The notes beneath the pieces were generated by a model. The model was not told the DNA's origin. It saw only the letters and a list, made by a program, of their open reading frames with translations, and did no database searches. A stretch of 64,000 bases of DNA from Cycas panzhihuaensis (lineage: Eukaryota; Cycadophyta), in NCBI GenBank assembly GCA_023213395.1, contig CM041465.1, forward strand, positions 56,737,741 through 56,801,740, read 5' to 3'. Made by a program: the position numbers and the translations under genes. Every line of letters begins with the position of its first letter. Position 1 is the stretch's first letter. Positions 33,421 through 45,294 of the stretch are shown piece after piece.

Positions 33421-36400
33421 GAGTAGAAGTGTTTAAATAGGGCATTTAAGCTCTCGAGGGTGTTTTTTAGGCCTTATGAATAATATTCTTCTAGGATGCA
33501 TTCCTTACAAGTAATTTTTGACTTTTTTCTAATCTTATTTGTCTCTTTTCTATAGTTTTTTAGTTTATTTACTATATTTTTACATTATTTTATTGTTGGG
33601 CTCATCTTATGTGATATCAAAGTGTCTCATTATCCTCGAATCATTAGTGACTCAGGTATGGACACCTTATTTAGGATTAACACTTTTATTTTGAATTCTA
33701 TTGTTGCTATGGATGTGGGAATTATGTTCCAAACCTTTTCACACTACAAAATAATGGTTCATAAACCAATCATTGAAAAATAATGGTTCAAAAACTAATC
33801 TATCATCCACCTACCTTGTTGGGCTCCTAGTCTACAACATAATGTCATACTCTAGGTGTCTCATATACAGGAAGGATGATACCTAATACACTCACATAAC
33901 CCTCAAGGATAATGTATGGAATATCCATAATGTACTGAAAGGATTCCCCAACCTTAATGTTATTTTAAGAATCACTTACCCAAGGAAAAAGACCTGGAAA
34001 AGTCTCCACTACCAAACTCAACCATGATTGGGAAATAATAGTTGTCATAGGAAGAAATAGATACCCAAAGCACTTTAAAAAAATGCCACCCATATTAGGC
34101 ACTATTTCCTAAATCCTGGAAAGTTTACACTTATCTCACCAACAAGTAAGTGAAGGTACGTGCCTCTTACTTTTTTAGTTTAGATGTCTTTCATTTTGTA
34201 GCTTATCATAATTTAGATCTTTTTATTAGCATGCACTAATATTTTCTTGTTGTCTCGGTAAGTATGTGTGAACACTATTAGCCTATGACAATTCTGACTA
34301 TGGTCAGTGGCTCTAAAGGTTGCTCACTGAGCTTAAAGGATTACCAAAGAGTCCCTTAATACTCTTGCAGACACTTTACAAGTCTTCTTCTTATCCCATT
34401 TGTAGTGATTCTATTTTCATTTTGCTCTTTTGGGGTGTTTTTGTTAGCAAGATCTTTTATGTTGTATACATTTCCCACTATCATATAGGTTTGTCTAGCC
34501 TTTATTTTTGGTTTGTACCATGTTGGAATTTGCTTATCTCATATTTTATGTTGCTCCTAAGTGATTTTGTAGTATCATTGAGCTTTTCATGATACCATGA
34601 AGACTTTCATAATGATATTATTAAGATCGCAATGGTACCAATGTGTTCTTCATAGAAGGATAGTCCACACCTATAAAAGAAAAAGTAGGCATTTCTACAT
34701 GTAATAAATATACCTAGATGTATTTTCTAACATGGTTAGCATCCAAAATCATATGGGGATCCATTTTTCTTCTTCCCAATACTTGCTTTTAATGTTTTAT
34801 CCTCATTTATTGCTTTATTTTATTGATTTTTCCAAATACATGGGGAATCTCTCTATGGCTTTGACCCATAGTTTGATTCCAAACCATGGGCCCAATACCA
34901 CCTCCCTTGGGGAATTTATCATCTATAAGTAGCCCCTCATTTTCCATGGGAGAAAGGGAGGTAAAAATTGCATCATTATGTTGTTAAATGTTGCTAAAAT
35001 TTTTAGAGCATTCTCTTGTTTACATTATCTACTTGTTGGCTTCCTTTTAGCTTGGAGATTATAGGCCAATAATCATTGGAGCATTCTTCTGTGGAGTAAC
35101 TTGTCATTGGAATTCCTCTTCACCAAGATTTGGGGCAACACCCCCTAATGTTATTAGAAATCCCTACTCCTTCTAATTGATTTCTTATTTTATATTATGT
35201 TTTTTTCTATTAGTTCATATTCTCTTATTGTTTGGTTATCATTTTCTTAGTTGCATATTTCACTTTCGTACTTATGAGTGTCTAGTAGGAAGAATTAGGA
35301 CCTAGTACAATTCTTAGAGCCTAGATATTTGTGGCACTATTTCCATCTTTAAGGCTCACTTTTACACTAATCTGCTATTTAGTTTTGATTCAATAACTTG
35401 CTTTCTAGTTAATAGCACTTTTAAGTTTGGATTTCAAATATACTATTGCATGCTACTAACTTTGTAGGTGGAGGAGCACTTTAATTTGTTAGTGTATAGG
35501 TTAGGAGCATGTAGAGTTTATCATACCTCTCTTTCACTCCTCTTCTCCTCCTTCTTAGAAAGTAAATGTGCCTATTTCACAACCGATATGCTACCAAATT
35601 TTCTTTGATAACATCAATTAGTATGATTTGATTTTTATTTTTATTTTATTTATTTTGTTATTATTTTAAGTTTCATAGCTAATGTTTTCTTGTTATAAGC
35701 TCATCTGGCAAGTAAAAATGTTGCCAATTTTTTCTTAGAATTTGATTTAATATATGTATGCTTTCTTAATGTGAATTTAAGTGTGTTGGCATTATCATTA
35801 GGAAATTTGCATGATAAAAAGGAATGTGTAGTAAATATTTAGGATGAAAATCTAGTTATTCTTCTCAAATCGCCCTTTATAGATTTTATTTCAAAAGAAA
35901 AAAAATACTTAAAATTGTATTTTCATTTCCTATATTTATTTGAAAATAAAAAGAATAGGAAAGACATTGATTGCTTGTGAGATTCTCATTATTGCTTACC
36001 TTCCCTTCCCCTTTGCATATAAGTGAGTTTGTCAACTATAAAAATATATATATATATTAAAAACAAAACAAAAAGGAGAAGAGAAAAGTTAAAATTTTTC
36101 ATTTGCTTCAATATTGCATTGCATTGCATGTTTGCATGTGTTTCATTGAAAGTTAAATAAAGTAGTGATTCACACTTGTCACAAGTCCTTGAACTCATGG
36201 GGCCCATAGACTTGTTTCCTTTAGGTTAGCTTTGTTTGTTATTTACATACAAATTTAAAGTTGCATTGTAGTTGTATATTAGAGTTTATTCTTTCTCTCT
36301 AGTTTTATTAGGGTAGGGTCTATTCTCATACAAAAGAGAGGGGGCTATGGTTTCTCTACCTAGATTTCATCACCAGATGAGAGATGTAGTCTTATGCCTT

Positions 36401-37600
36401 TAGGTGCATCAAGTCCTCCATCTTTGTATTCCAAACAAGTCAGTGAAGAGCATTTATCCTTGCCACATGCTTACATATGGGTGTGGATAGTCAAGTGAGC
36501 TTCATTTGTCTTGTTAAAAGAAGTGTTATTGTTTAAATCACTATTTAGAAGCTTGAAATTCATTAAAATTGAATATGAGCACTATTGGGCTATCTCACAC
36601 TTGTGCAAATTCTGTCACTAGTAGAAAATTTTCCATTGACTTATCCATAAGCAGATTTATCCTATGGTATTAGTTCCTTTAGACCTCTCACTCGGGGCAG
36701 TCTCCCCCCACTCTTATAGATTGCATACAACATTTTAGAGATGTATAAGAGTTTAGGTTAGGTTAGGTTAGTTTACTTGGGTAGGTTTAGTTGAGTAGGA
36801 TAGGCATGTAGTAGCATAGGAGTTTAAACATTCATGCTCAATCAGCCCCCTCACATGGTGAGGCCATTTTATGTGTTATTTAGTCCTTTTAAGGATGTTA
36901 ACTATTTGTTTGATTGATCTTATCTCAAACTCTTCTCAGTTAGACTTTAGCACACTTTCTTGGTTGATACATCTCTACCTCATCTACTTATTTTCATCAA
37001 TTGCTTAGGTTGATGATTAACTTTGATTTACTTTTAGCTTAGGTTGATGATTTACTTTTCAGTTTTCCTTTTTGATTTCTCTCTTTTTCTTTCGACACAT
37101 CATATACACCTACACATTTCCCCCAACTAACTAAGAAACTCTTTCAGTCTTTAGATTTTACACCAGTGTCCAAGTGATGTATTGGTGCCCTGTAGAAGGC
37201 TTTTATTCACATCCATCCTATGCCAAGTTCACTTTAGCTGATGAATTGGTTATGGTGTTATGTTACGCATCGTCCTCTTTCGTGATATATGCTTCAATAG
37301 CAACCATATTAGGAACTCATCAGTAAGGTTTAATATATTGTGTTAATCCCTTCTTGATTTCATTTTTTTCCTTTACTTTAGGGCTTAACTCTTTAGCTTT
37401 TGGTTTATTTATCTATGCATTGTTCACCTTTCCTCCACCTCTTTAGAGTTTGATTATATCTTTCTAGATCCATCCCTTGATTTTTGCATTTTAACATTAC
37501 CCCTTATATGTATTGATTTTCTTATCACTTGAAGTGTTTGCCTCCTTTGAACCTTAACTCAATGAGTTCATCTAAATCTTTGATTGTCAAGCAATGCTCA
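33421..37600. other. AT-rich sequence, no gene recognised
   Basis: I see no protein motif, LTR pair or RNA gene. Open frames are short and rich in Phe, Ile and Leu, as expected from T-rich DNA. A (TTAGG)3 run at 36753-36771 is too short to mean anything. Towards the right end the sequence may be the leader of the Tyr/Gln-rich frame that starts at 37601. Confidence 0.35.
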
Positions 37601-37634
37601 ATGGCAGGCCAGTACCCACCTAATGGATATATTG

Positions 37635-37639
37635 AATCT
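37635..37639. repeat. Target-site duplication, Copia-2, left
   Basis: AATCT before the 5' LTR, against AATCC at 42837-42841 after the 3' LTR: four of five bases match. Confidence 0.65.
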
Positions 37640-37840
37640 TATTAGAATATAATGTTTTATCCTAATAATATTAGAGAAAAGGGGCAATGTGCTTAAGACC
37701 CTCATTATATTTAATTCTTATGTTTAATGTTACAATTATGTAATGGTTACAAGTCTGTTGTATATAAAGGAGGTTTTTCTCCATCAATAGAGTGAGTCTA
37801 ATTCCATTCTTCCTCATAATTGAGGGTCTGATTTTCTACA
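37640..37840 (+). repeat. Copia-2 5' LTR
   Basis: 201 bases, TATTAGAATA to TTTTCTACA. A TATATAAA promoter box is at 37761-37768, and GTGAGTCTAATTCC, conserved in both LTRs, lies downstream. Confidence 0.9.
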
Positions 37841-37858
37841 TGGTATCAGAGCAGGGAA
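37841..37858 (+). promoter_or_regulatory. Copia-2 primer-binding site
   Basis: TGGTATCAGAGCAGGGAA abuts the 5' LTR. It carries the plant initiator tRNA-Met complement TGGTATCAGAGC without a mismatch. Confidence 0.9.
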
Positions 37859-38558
37859 ATCTACTTGACTAAAGAGAAATAGTCAAAGGGTTGTTGAAGA
37901 AAATTTTAATACTCGAAGCCAAAGATATATTCAAAGCATTGAAGATAAAGATCAAAGTCCAAAAGGTTGAAAGACTGCAAAAATTCCATTGTACAAAACT
38001 GTATGGATAGATTTTTGAAAGTTGTCAAAATTTGATGAAACTTGGCTAGATTAAATATCTCATCAAGGGCATCACTTTCTTCAATTATGACAAATTGATC
38101 CAAAGTTGTTTTGAGGTTGTTTTATCCCTCTGAGTAGCCCATGTGAATTTAGAGCTTCTAAAGCATATTTCTTTTAAATCTCATCAAATTGTTGATTAAT
38201 ACATGTTCCAAACTCATTGTCTATACCATACAAAGAGATTAAGTTCAATTTTGAAGGAGTTTTTCTCAAATTTAAAGTTTTTGAGCATTTCTTCAAAAAC
38301 CCTAGCCATCAATTTTGACCTTTTGGGCCAATTTTCTCCCAAACTAGAAACGGCCTTAAAAATCTAACTGCAGATCTAAACTCAGCTTGAAATTCTTTTT
38401 TATTTGACATACTCATCTCTTAAATCTATACACCTTGATTTTTGAATAGAAATCTGTACAATCATATGATCTGGCACTAATTACAGGCTTTAAAACCTTT
38501 GATATTTATACTTTTGAATATGTTAGTTTTCTTAAATCTACCCTCAACTCAATTCACC

Positions 38559-39479
38559 ATGGCATCCTTGATTCTAGGCTTAAGTGACATTGATAAATTG
38601 ACTGGAAATAACTATAATATATGGAGGATTAAAATGGAAGACCTTTTACGTGCTAAAAATATGTGGGAACTGACCATAGGAGAAGAAAAAATGCCTGATG
38701 TTGAAGGAGATGCTCAAAGGAATTGGAAAGAAAGAAATAATATAGGAGTAATAACGTTAAAACTATCTATTTTTTATTATTTATTGATATATATAGACAA
38801 ACTAAACACTTATTCTTAAATCTGAAAAACCTTAGAAAATCTCTATGCTCAAAAGAATAGAGCAATGGTTGTTACTTTAAAAGAAGAATTGTTTAAATTG
38901 GTTATGAAAGAAATAGACATTGTAGCTGACTTTATTCACAAGGTTACCACTATCCAGAATGAACTTCTAAGTACTTGGGAAGAGATTTCAGAAAAGTAAA
39001 TTGTTGAAATGGTAGTAGGAAAACTTCCCAAGGCCTTTGATGTGACCATTAATACCATCCCCAACATCGGCATAATTGAAGAAATATCACTTGATGTTTG
39101 ACTGGCATATTGATGAGACAAGAACAAAGGAATAGAAGATATGAAGATGAAATAGAAGATGTCTTTGCAACAAGACTCAACATAGGAAGCTCAAGAGGAA
39201 GAGGGTGCTTCAGAGGAAAAGGATGCACATCTGAGTTTAGGACTCCTTCACGTGGAAGATGGCCAGAAAACTAAGGTTGGGGTCATATGTACACTCCAAG
39301 AGATGCTTAGGTTTACTTCCACTACAACAAACATGGTCACTTTTCAAGTCAATGTCAGATGTTTGATATCTGCTATCATTATGGATAGTCAATGCACTAT
39401 CCATATCAATGTTGTCAAAGAAGAGATGAGATTTAGAGAGGAAAAAAACCTATCGGTAACTACAATAAGGAATAATTAG
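38559..39479 (+). pseudogene. Copia-2 gag
   Basis: Start chosen at the ATG at 38559 (MASLILGLSDIDKLTGNN) because KLTGNNYNIWRIKMEDLL is the characteristic N-terminal Copia Gag block. The frame breaks near 38817 and resumes through VEMVVGKLPKAFDVTIN (DUF4219/UBN2-like). A Ser/Arg/Gly-rich stretch follows, then nucleocapsid motifs in a shifted frame: HYNKHGHFSSQC and FDICYHYG-HYPYQC, both missing one or more zinc ligands. Confidence 0.8.
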
Positions 39480-40870
39480 AGGAGGAAGAAGAAGAAACAA
39501 CTTTCATTACTACTCTATCAGCTAGTCTTCATGACTCTGATGTATGGTTCATCGACTCAGGGGCATCCAAACATATGACAAACATAAAGGATTGGTTCGA
39601 GTCAATCAAAAGCTATTCATCAAAGGCAGTCGAGCTTGGAGATAAGTACCCTTTGCCTATTAAAGGAGTAAGAACTATTCCCATAAACCTGTAAGGTTTT
39701 GTAAAAAAATTGGGAATGTACTCTTTATACCTAAACTTAAGATGAATCTCATGTTAGTATCTCAACTAAGCAATAAGGGCTTGAGAACCATTTTTGATAA
39801 AAAGGGAATGCGTTATGTGATGGATATAAAAAATGGAGGTGTTATCATTACTAAGGGAGTGAAGTACAATGATCTATACAAATTGTTATCCATTCATGTT
39901 GATCCTAACATAGATGTAAAAGCATTCTCTGTTGTAAATCTCAATAATAACAAAGTATGGTATTTGAAGTATGGGCATCTTCCCTTGGATAAATTAGAAA
40001 TGATGAATAAAAATAATGTAGTGAATGGTCTTCCTTCCATCTCATTAGAAGATTTTATTTACAAAGGCTGTCAATGTGGAAACAACATCGTTTTCCCTTT
40101 AGAGTTAATAAATGGCATGCTTATGAGAAACTAGAGTTAATACACATAGACTTGTGTGGTCCACTAACACCTTTGTCTATAAATGGTTCTAGATGTTTCT
40201 TAACCTTCATTGATGATTCCACCAAAAATGTGTGGGTGTATTTTATTCATAATAAGTCAAATGTGTTTGATACATTTAAGGAATTCAAAGTTGAGGTAGA
40301 GTTAGAATCAGGATGTAAAATTAAATGTATCAGGTCTAAAAATGGAGGGGAATATATCTCAAAGGAATTCCTGGACTTCTGTAAATCCAAGGCAATTTAG
40401 AGATAGTTCACAACTCCTTATACACCTTAGTCAAATGGTGTAGTTAAACAAAAGAATAGAACCATAATAGAAATGGCTAAAAGTATGATCCATAAAAAAT
40501 AAGTTCTGAAGACCTATTGGGTAGAGGTAGTAAATACAACTTATTACCTAATCAATCGAAGTCCAACAATAGCACTATAGTAGATAACTCTAGAATAAAC
40601 CTAGACTAGAAAAATCCTGATGTAAGTAATTTAAGAATCTTTAGTAGTCATGCCTTTATATATATTCCAGATAAATCTAGGAGAAAACTAGATTTAAAAT
40701 ACATAGAATGTGTTATGGTAGGGTATAGTAAAAATTCAAAAGAGTACAAATGCATAGATCCCAAGACAAATAAAATCTATGTAAGTAGAGATGTAGTCTT
40801 TAATGAAGATTTTCTATTTGAGGTCAAGTATCTAATACAAACAATTAAAGGAATGCCCAGAATCAAACCT
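39480..40870 (+). pseudogene. Copia-2 protease and integrase
   Basis: The protease site VWFIDSGASKHMTN (about 39543-39585) has an intact DSG triad. The pre-integrase block follows (MNLMLVSQLSNKGL to KVWYLKYGHLPLDKLEMM), with one His of the usual WHxRxGH motif changed. A frameshift near 40075 leads into the core: LIHIDLCGPL (first Asp), CFLTFIDDSTKNVWVYF, KCIRSKNGGEYIS (second Asp changed to Lys), then a stop and SNGVVKQKNRT, where the usual VERKN Glu is Gln. Two of three catalytic residues are therefore lost. Confidence 0.85.
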
Positions 40871-41109
40871 CAAGAAGAATAGGTTGCTAAAGAATTAGGA
40901 ATGACAACAGAACCATAACTGGAAGAATCTGAATTTATTGAAGAAGAACCTTCATCAAAAGAATTAGCTTTAGAAGCACCACAGAAAAAGGTACTAAAAT
41001 GGTACATCAAAACCATAAAAGATGGAAAAGGAAATACATTCATACATAAGACCAAAAGTCAACAATAACAACATCAAGCCCTCTTTAGTAGACTACAGCC
41101 ACAGTCATT

Positions 41110-42628
41110 TAAAGAAGCAAAAGAGCATGCAGAGTGGAGAACAGCCATGGATGTGGAGATGGATGCCATAGCCAAGAATCAAATATGGGACCTGATAGAA
41201 CTACCTCTAAATAAGCTAATAGTCAGTTGCAAATGGGTATACAAGGTTAAAGAGGGTGCAGATGGAAAAATAGAAAAATTCAAAGCAAGACTTATGGCAA
41301 AAGGGTACACCTAGACTACTAGAATTTACTTTGATGAGACTTTTTCACCTATAGTAAAAATGAATATAGTTCAAATGGTGATAGCACTAGTAGCCCAAAA
41401 GAACTGGAAAATCTACCAATTAGATATCAAAAGTGCCTTTCTACATGGAGAACGAGAAGAAGAAGTTTACATGCACCAACCCGAAGGTTATGTCTAGTCT
41501 GGACAAGAACACATGGTATGTAAACTCAAAAAGGCGTTGTATGGTTTGAAATAAGCCCCTAGGGCATGCTACGCTAGACTAGACTAGTATCTATCTCAAA
41601 ATGGCTTCCAAAGGAGTAACTCTGATTTAAGTCTCTACACAAAAAGAAATGATAGAACAATTTCAATTATAGTAGTCTATGTCGATGATATGATACTCAT
41701 TAGAGATGATACCATGTCTATCTCAGACATAAAAAGTCAGTTAGAAAAGGATCTTGAAATGACTGACTTGGGTCCTTTGAGCTACTATCTAGGAATGGAA
41801 ATTGAGAAAAATGAAAAGCATATTGCAATCTCAGAAGGCAATTATATCAGAGATTTGTTGACTAAGTTTCAAATGGAGAATTGCAATAAATGTGCAACCC
41901 CTATGGAAGTTAGCTGCAATCTAGTCCCAGAAGAAGGAGAGCCTTTAGCTAATTACACACTTTATAGACAGTTGATTGGAAGTCTTATTTACCTCACTGC
42001 CATAAGACCTGACATCTCACATTTAGTAGGTTTGGTTTCCAGATATATATAGGAGCCCAAGCTAAAACATTGGAAGGCTACAAAAAGAATACTTAGATAC
42101 TTTAAAAGGACAACAGATCTAAAACTAGTATATAACAAAGAAAAGATAACAAAATTGATTGGGTACTACAATTCTAATTGGGTGGGTTATAAGGATACTA
42201 GAAGATCCACTAGTAGATATTATTTCTTCCTTAGGTCAGCTGTCATTTCATGGTATAGTAAAAAGCAACCCATTGTTACACTTTCTTCAACTAAAGCAAA
42301 ATACAAATTAGTGATTAATGCAACTTGCGAAGCTTTCTGGCTTTGACAACTACTAAGAGATATGAACCAATTACAACAAGAACCAATGATGCTTCTCTAT
42401 GATAATCAAAGCACAATTAAGCTAGATAAAAATCTCGTCTTACATGCATAAACAAAGCACATAGAAGTACACCATCACTTTATTCGGGAAGAGGTGAAAA
42501 ATAAAGACATCGATCTAACACATTGACCAACAACGAATCAAGTTGTAGATATATTAACAAAATCCTTTAAGAGAGAGAAGTTTAAAACTCTCAGAGAAAG
42601 ATTAGGTTTAGAAAAGATAAAACATTAA
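41110..42628 (+). pseudogene. Copia-2 reverse transcriptase and RNase H
   Basis: RT blocks in order: EHAEWRTAMDVEMDAI, VSCKWVYKVKEGADGKIE, FKARLMAKGYT, FDETFSPIVKM, YQLDIKSAFLHGEREEEVYM, KLKKALYGLK, the active site VVYVDDMIL with both Asp, DLGPLSYYLGMEI, and RQLIGSLIYLTAIRPDI. RNase H follows: GYYNSNWVG, where the normal Asp is Asn; STKAKYKLV, where Glu of STEAEY is Lys; then LLYDNQSTIKLDKN, TKHIEVHHHFIRE and the C-terminal LTKSFKREKFKTLRERLGL ending at the TAA at 42626. In-frame stops at about 41312, 41495, 41551 and 41581 replace expected Gln codons. Confidence 0.9.
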
Positions 42629-42635
42629 GAGAGGA
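42626..42635 (+). promoter_or_regulatory. Copia-2 polypurine tract
   Basis: TAAGAGAGGA overlaps the end of the pol frame and ends at the 3' LTR, one base before the expected terminal TG (now CG). Confidence 0.65.
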
Positions 42636-42836
42636 CGTTAGAATATGATGTTTTATCCTAAGAACATTAGAGAAAGGGGAAAATGTGTTTAAGACCCTAA
42701 TTATATTTAATTCTTATGTTTAATATTATAATCATGTAACGGTTACATGTCTACTATATATAAAAGAGGTTTCTCTCCATCAATAGAGTGAGTCTAATTC
42801 CATTCTTCCTCATAGTTGAGGGTTTGATTTTCTACA
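42636..42836 (+). repeat. Copia-2 3' LTR
   Basis: 201 bases, CGTTAGAATA to TTTTCTACA, matching the 5' LTR. TATATAAA at 42757-42764. Confidence 0.9.
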
Positions 42837-42946
42837 AATCCTACCAAACCTAAGACACTTATCAGTATGAGGATCCATATCACGCTCAAGAGCCATATCA
42901 AGCTTACAGCCAAGATTGGACCTAAGGGTCTAATCTATATGGGCAA

Positions 42947-43835
42947 TGAAAAGCTACAAAAATTTGGAGATAGTGGAATAACACTTTCTTGTTTACACAA
43001 TAGGCCTAGGGTGTTTTCTCTTAGAGAAAATATGTAGATCCCACAATGCCAACTCCAAGTACTAATGTGTTACATGAGTGTGGGTTATAAGGGAATTATA
43101 TGGATGGTGTTTTGGAAGGAAACTAAATTGAGAGCATGAGTGGGTACATGTATATATGGGAGAAGTGAATAAGTTGGTCCCCTAAACTAAACCTATGGTC
43201 ATCTATAGGGTAAACAGATAACACACATAACATGTAACTATATGCCATTTAATTTTTTATAAAAGCAATCTACTTTAAGAAATGCTATAAATTTTCCTTG
43301 TAGATTTGTAACTCTTAATAAGTGGTTCCTCCTTGTGTCTTGGGTATTATGATAAATAATATGCACACACTAATTCCTACTCCTAAAATGGATGTGATGC
43401 AAGGAGTTTAGAATGCAAAAGAATGACTAATGAAAGAAAGAAAGAAAAAAAAAAGTTTTTTTTTTTTTTCTTTTATGGAAAGAGAAACAAAAGGGGAAAA
43501 GGGGGGAATGGAGAGTAAATGAATGAGCAAAATTACTTTCCTTTTTTACCCTTTTCCTTTCTATAAATAAAATAAATCAATTCATCCCCCCAGTAGAGGA
43601 AATATCACCTTTTTAATCCCAAAGAGCCTGATGGGTAGACTAAATGGCTATGGACCAAAGTTGTACTTATTATCGGTAAAATGGGACATGGACAAGTAGT
43701 ATGTATAAGCAAATAAAGCATACATGTGCTACTTAAAATCAAATATAAATCAATAGAGTATAAACAAAGTAGTAATGCATACCTACATTACTTATATATC
43801 ACCATCTCCATGCCATTACCAAAAACCCAGAAACG
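42947..43835 (-). repeat. Element D 3' LTR
   Basis: 889 bases. It aligns with 63354-64000 (for example GAATTATATGGATGGT-TTTTxGAAGxAAACTAAA, and the poly-purine/poly-T block near 43440-43510 matching 63810-63920). On the minus strand it begins CGTTTCTGGG (TG changed to CG) after the purine tract and ends GCTTTTCA. Confidence 0.85.
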
Positions 43836-43847
43836 CTGCCCCTTTGG
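43836..43847 (-). promoter_or_regulatory. Element D polypurine tract
   Basis: On the minus strand ACCAAAGGGGCAG stands directly before the 3' LTR, equivalent to the tracts of units A and B. Confidence 0.75.
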
Positions 43848-44869
43848 TAAAATAACACCTTCAATCTAAAGCTAGAAGATGGTGAATGCTACCAGCATAG
43901 ATGATGTAAGATGCAATAATAATAATCAAATGTATATATATAACATGGGGCAATGCTTTTCATAGGGTGCCTCATTAGTAGAAGGTTAGAGGGTGTTGCC
44001 CTTAGTTTAGCCTCTTAAGAAAACTATGTTAGAGGAGTACAAGCTAAGGAGAATTATGGGTCGGTGACCATATCAGTCCCCATAGGCCTATGTCTACAAG
44101 CTCTAGACGTGTATGAAATGGAGTGTTAAATAATAGAAGCATTGTCTTGATGGTAAGATGAGATGGGTGGCATGGCCCAAGAATAGGGCTTTGAAGCCCC
44201 AAACCCTTAGATATATAAAACAGTGCCTTAAATACCCAAAGGAGAGACTTAATGAGTTAGAGTGGGTCACCATAGTTTAACCCCATTAGTAGCCATCTTT
44301 TACATGAGGAGTTATTTAGGCTCTTCTCAAAGACTTTTTTTTTTTTTTTTTTTTTTCAGGTTTTATGTTTTTTTTACATTTTTGTCATTTTATATTATTT
44401 TTGGGTTTTATTATTTTTTTTTATTTTTTTGTAATATTTTGTTAGTTTTATGATTTTTTTAAAATTTTTCAATGGTTTTATATTATTTTTTGGGATTTTT
44501 TGAATTGTTTACTAGAAAAAGAAATAGACAAATTAAAGAAATGACAATAAAATAGTAGAAAGGATAAGGATATAAGACACCAAGGGGTAATGCAACCTAG
44601 AAGGGCCATGACCTAGTCTAATATATACAAGTATACAAGGTAGTTTACCCTCATTTTGAAGTATGGTGGTAGTTTAGGCTCTCATTAGAGCATAAGGGAA
44701 GCTTTGGTAGTAGGGCATAGCTTCCAAAGAGGGCTAAATGTGCTTGAGGTTACCACCATAGTTTAGCCTCTTTAGTGAGTACCCCTCAGAGATGAGACTA
44801 GGGGGATTGCCCTCTAAGCATATATCTCAATTGGTGGCCTATTAGGCTAAAGAAGGGATGTTTGGTGGT
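43848..44869. other. Spacer between aRNH and polypurine tract, element D
   Basis: Non-coding, with repeated GCCTCTTxAG / GTTTAGCC-type phrases. It includes a 25-base T run at about 44334-44358 and a very T-rich stretch to 44510. Equivalent to 7776-8257 but longer and diverged. Confidence 0.4.
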
Positions 44870-45270
44870 GGTAAATGATGCTTAAGGATGAGATCCACTA
44901 ACCTATCCATTTTAGTGTTAAGTTCATGAGGAATATGGTGGATTAACATAAAAGAAAACTAGGCCAAAAGGGACCTAGTAAGAGTGGTTAAAGATCTCAG
45001 TTGTGAGCAATTAACCTATTAGACCTAAGTTAGCTAGGACATAATAAGTTAAGAGTCATAATATAGAATAATGGGGCCACTATGGAAATATATTACATCC
45101 ATTAAGGCCTCCATAATGGTAAGGTACTCGACCATGTCATTGGCAACAAAAAATATGTAGACTCTATATCGGATAAGGGTGTGCCCATGGTAATCTTGAA
45201 TGGTCCATGCTACAACAAGAGGCCCCAGATTTCCATGACTACCCCCATCGGTATGGATGATCAATGCCAT
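44870..45270 (-). pseudogene. Archaeal-type RNase H, element D
   Basis: It starts MALIIHTDGGSHGNLGP (first Asp), continues ANDMVEYLTIMEALMDVIYF (Glu kept) and LYYDS (second Asp), then meets a stop at 45049, the same place as in unit B. The C-terminal third is not readable. Third copy of the gene in the same position relative to PMD and 3' LTR. An in-frame ATG at 45294 exists, but the start at 45270 matches units A and B. Confidence 0.78.
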
Positions 45271-45294
45271 GGGGATAATGCAGAGATAACTCAA

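Larger units (their letters stand above)
37640..42836 (+). mobile_element. Copia-2, full-length decayed LTR retrotransposon
   Basis: Total 5,197 bases. Two LTRs of 201 bases (37640-37840 and 42636-42836, about 88 percent identical by eye), an initiator-Met-type primer-binding site, Gag, protease, integrase, RT, RNase H and a purine tract. It inserted into the Tyr/Gln-rich frame, as shown by the near-perfect duplication. The terminal TG has mutated in both LTRs (TA in the 5', CG in the 3'), while the CA end is intact. Confidence 0.92.
37601..42946 (+). pseudogene. Tyr/Gln/Pro-rich frame split by the Copia insertion
   Basis: An ATG at 37601 opens MAGQYPPNGYIES up to the target site at 37639. 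After the Copia element the same frame resumes at 42837-42946 with SYQT, a stop, then DTYQYEDPYHAQEPYQAYSQ and DW. Removing the insertion and one target copy restores the frame. The composition resembles the N-terminal Gag of the minus-strand Tat-like element (ESYMEGYPFDWAYD, LYEDPTH), so I infer a Gag N-terminus of a related element, on the opposite strand. It ends where the LTR at 42947 begins. A fragment of a host gene remains possible. Confidence 0.4.

Noticed and set aside
33605-33640. TGATATCAAAGTG resembling a primer-binding site TGGTATCAGAGC
   Set aside because: Several mismatches, no LTR terminus beside it, and the gag-like remnant lies on the wrong side.
36753-36771. (TTAGG)3-like run resembling an interstitial telomere repeat
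   Set aside because: Only three and a half units, not the usual plant TTTAGGG, and set in AT-rich DNA where chance is enough.
44262-44453. 63-codon Phe-rich frame
   Set aside because: Produced by a T run and T-rich DNA in the spacer of element D.
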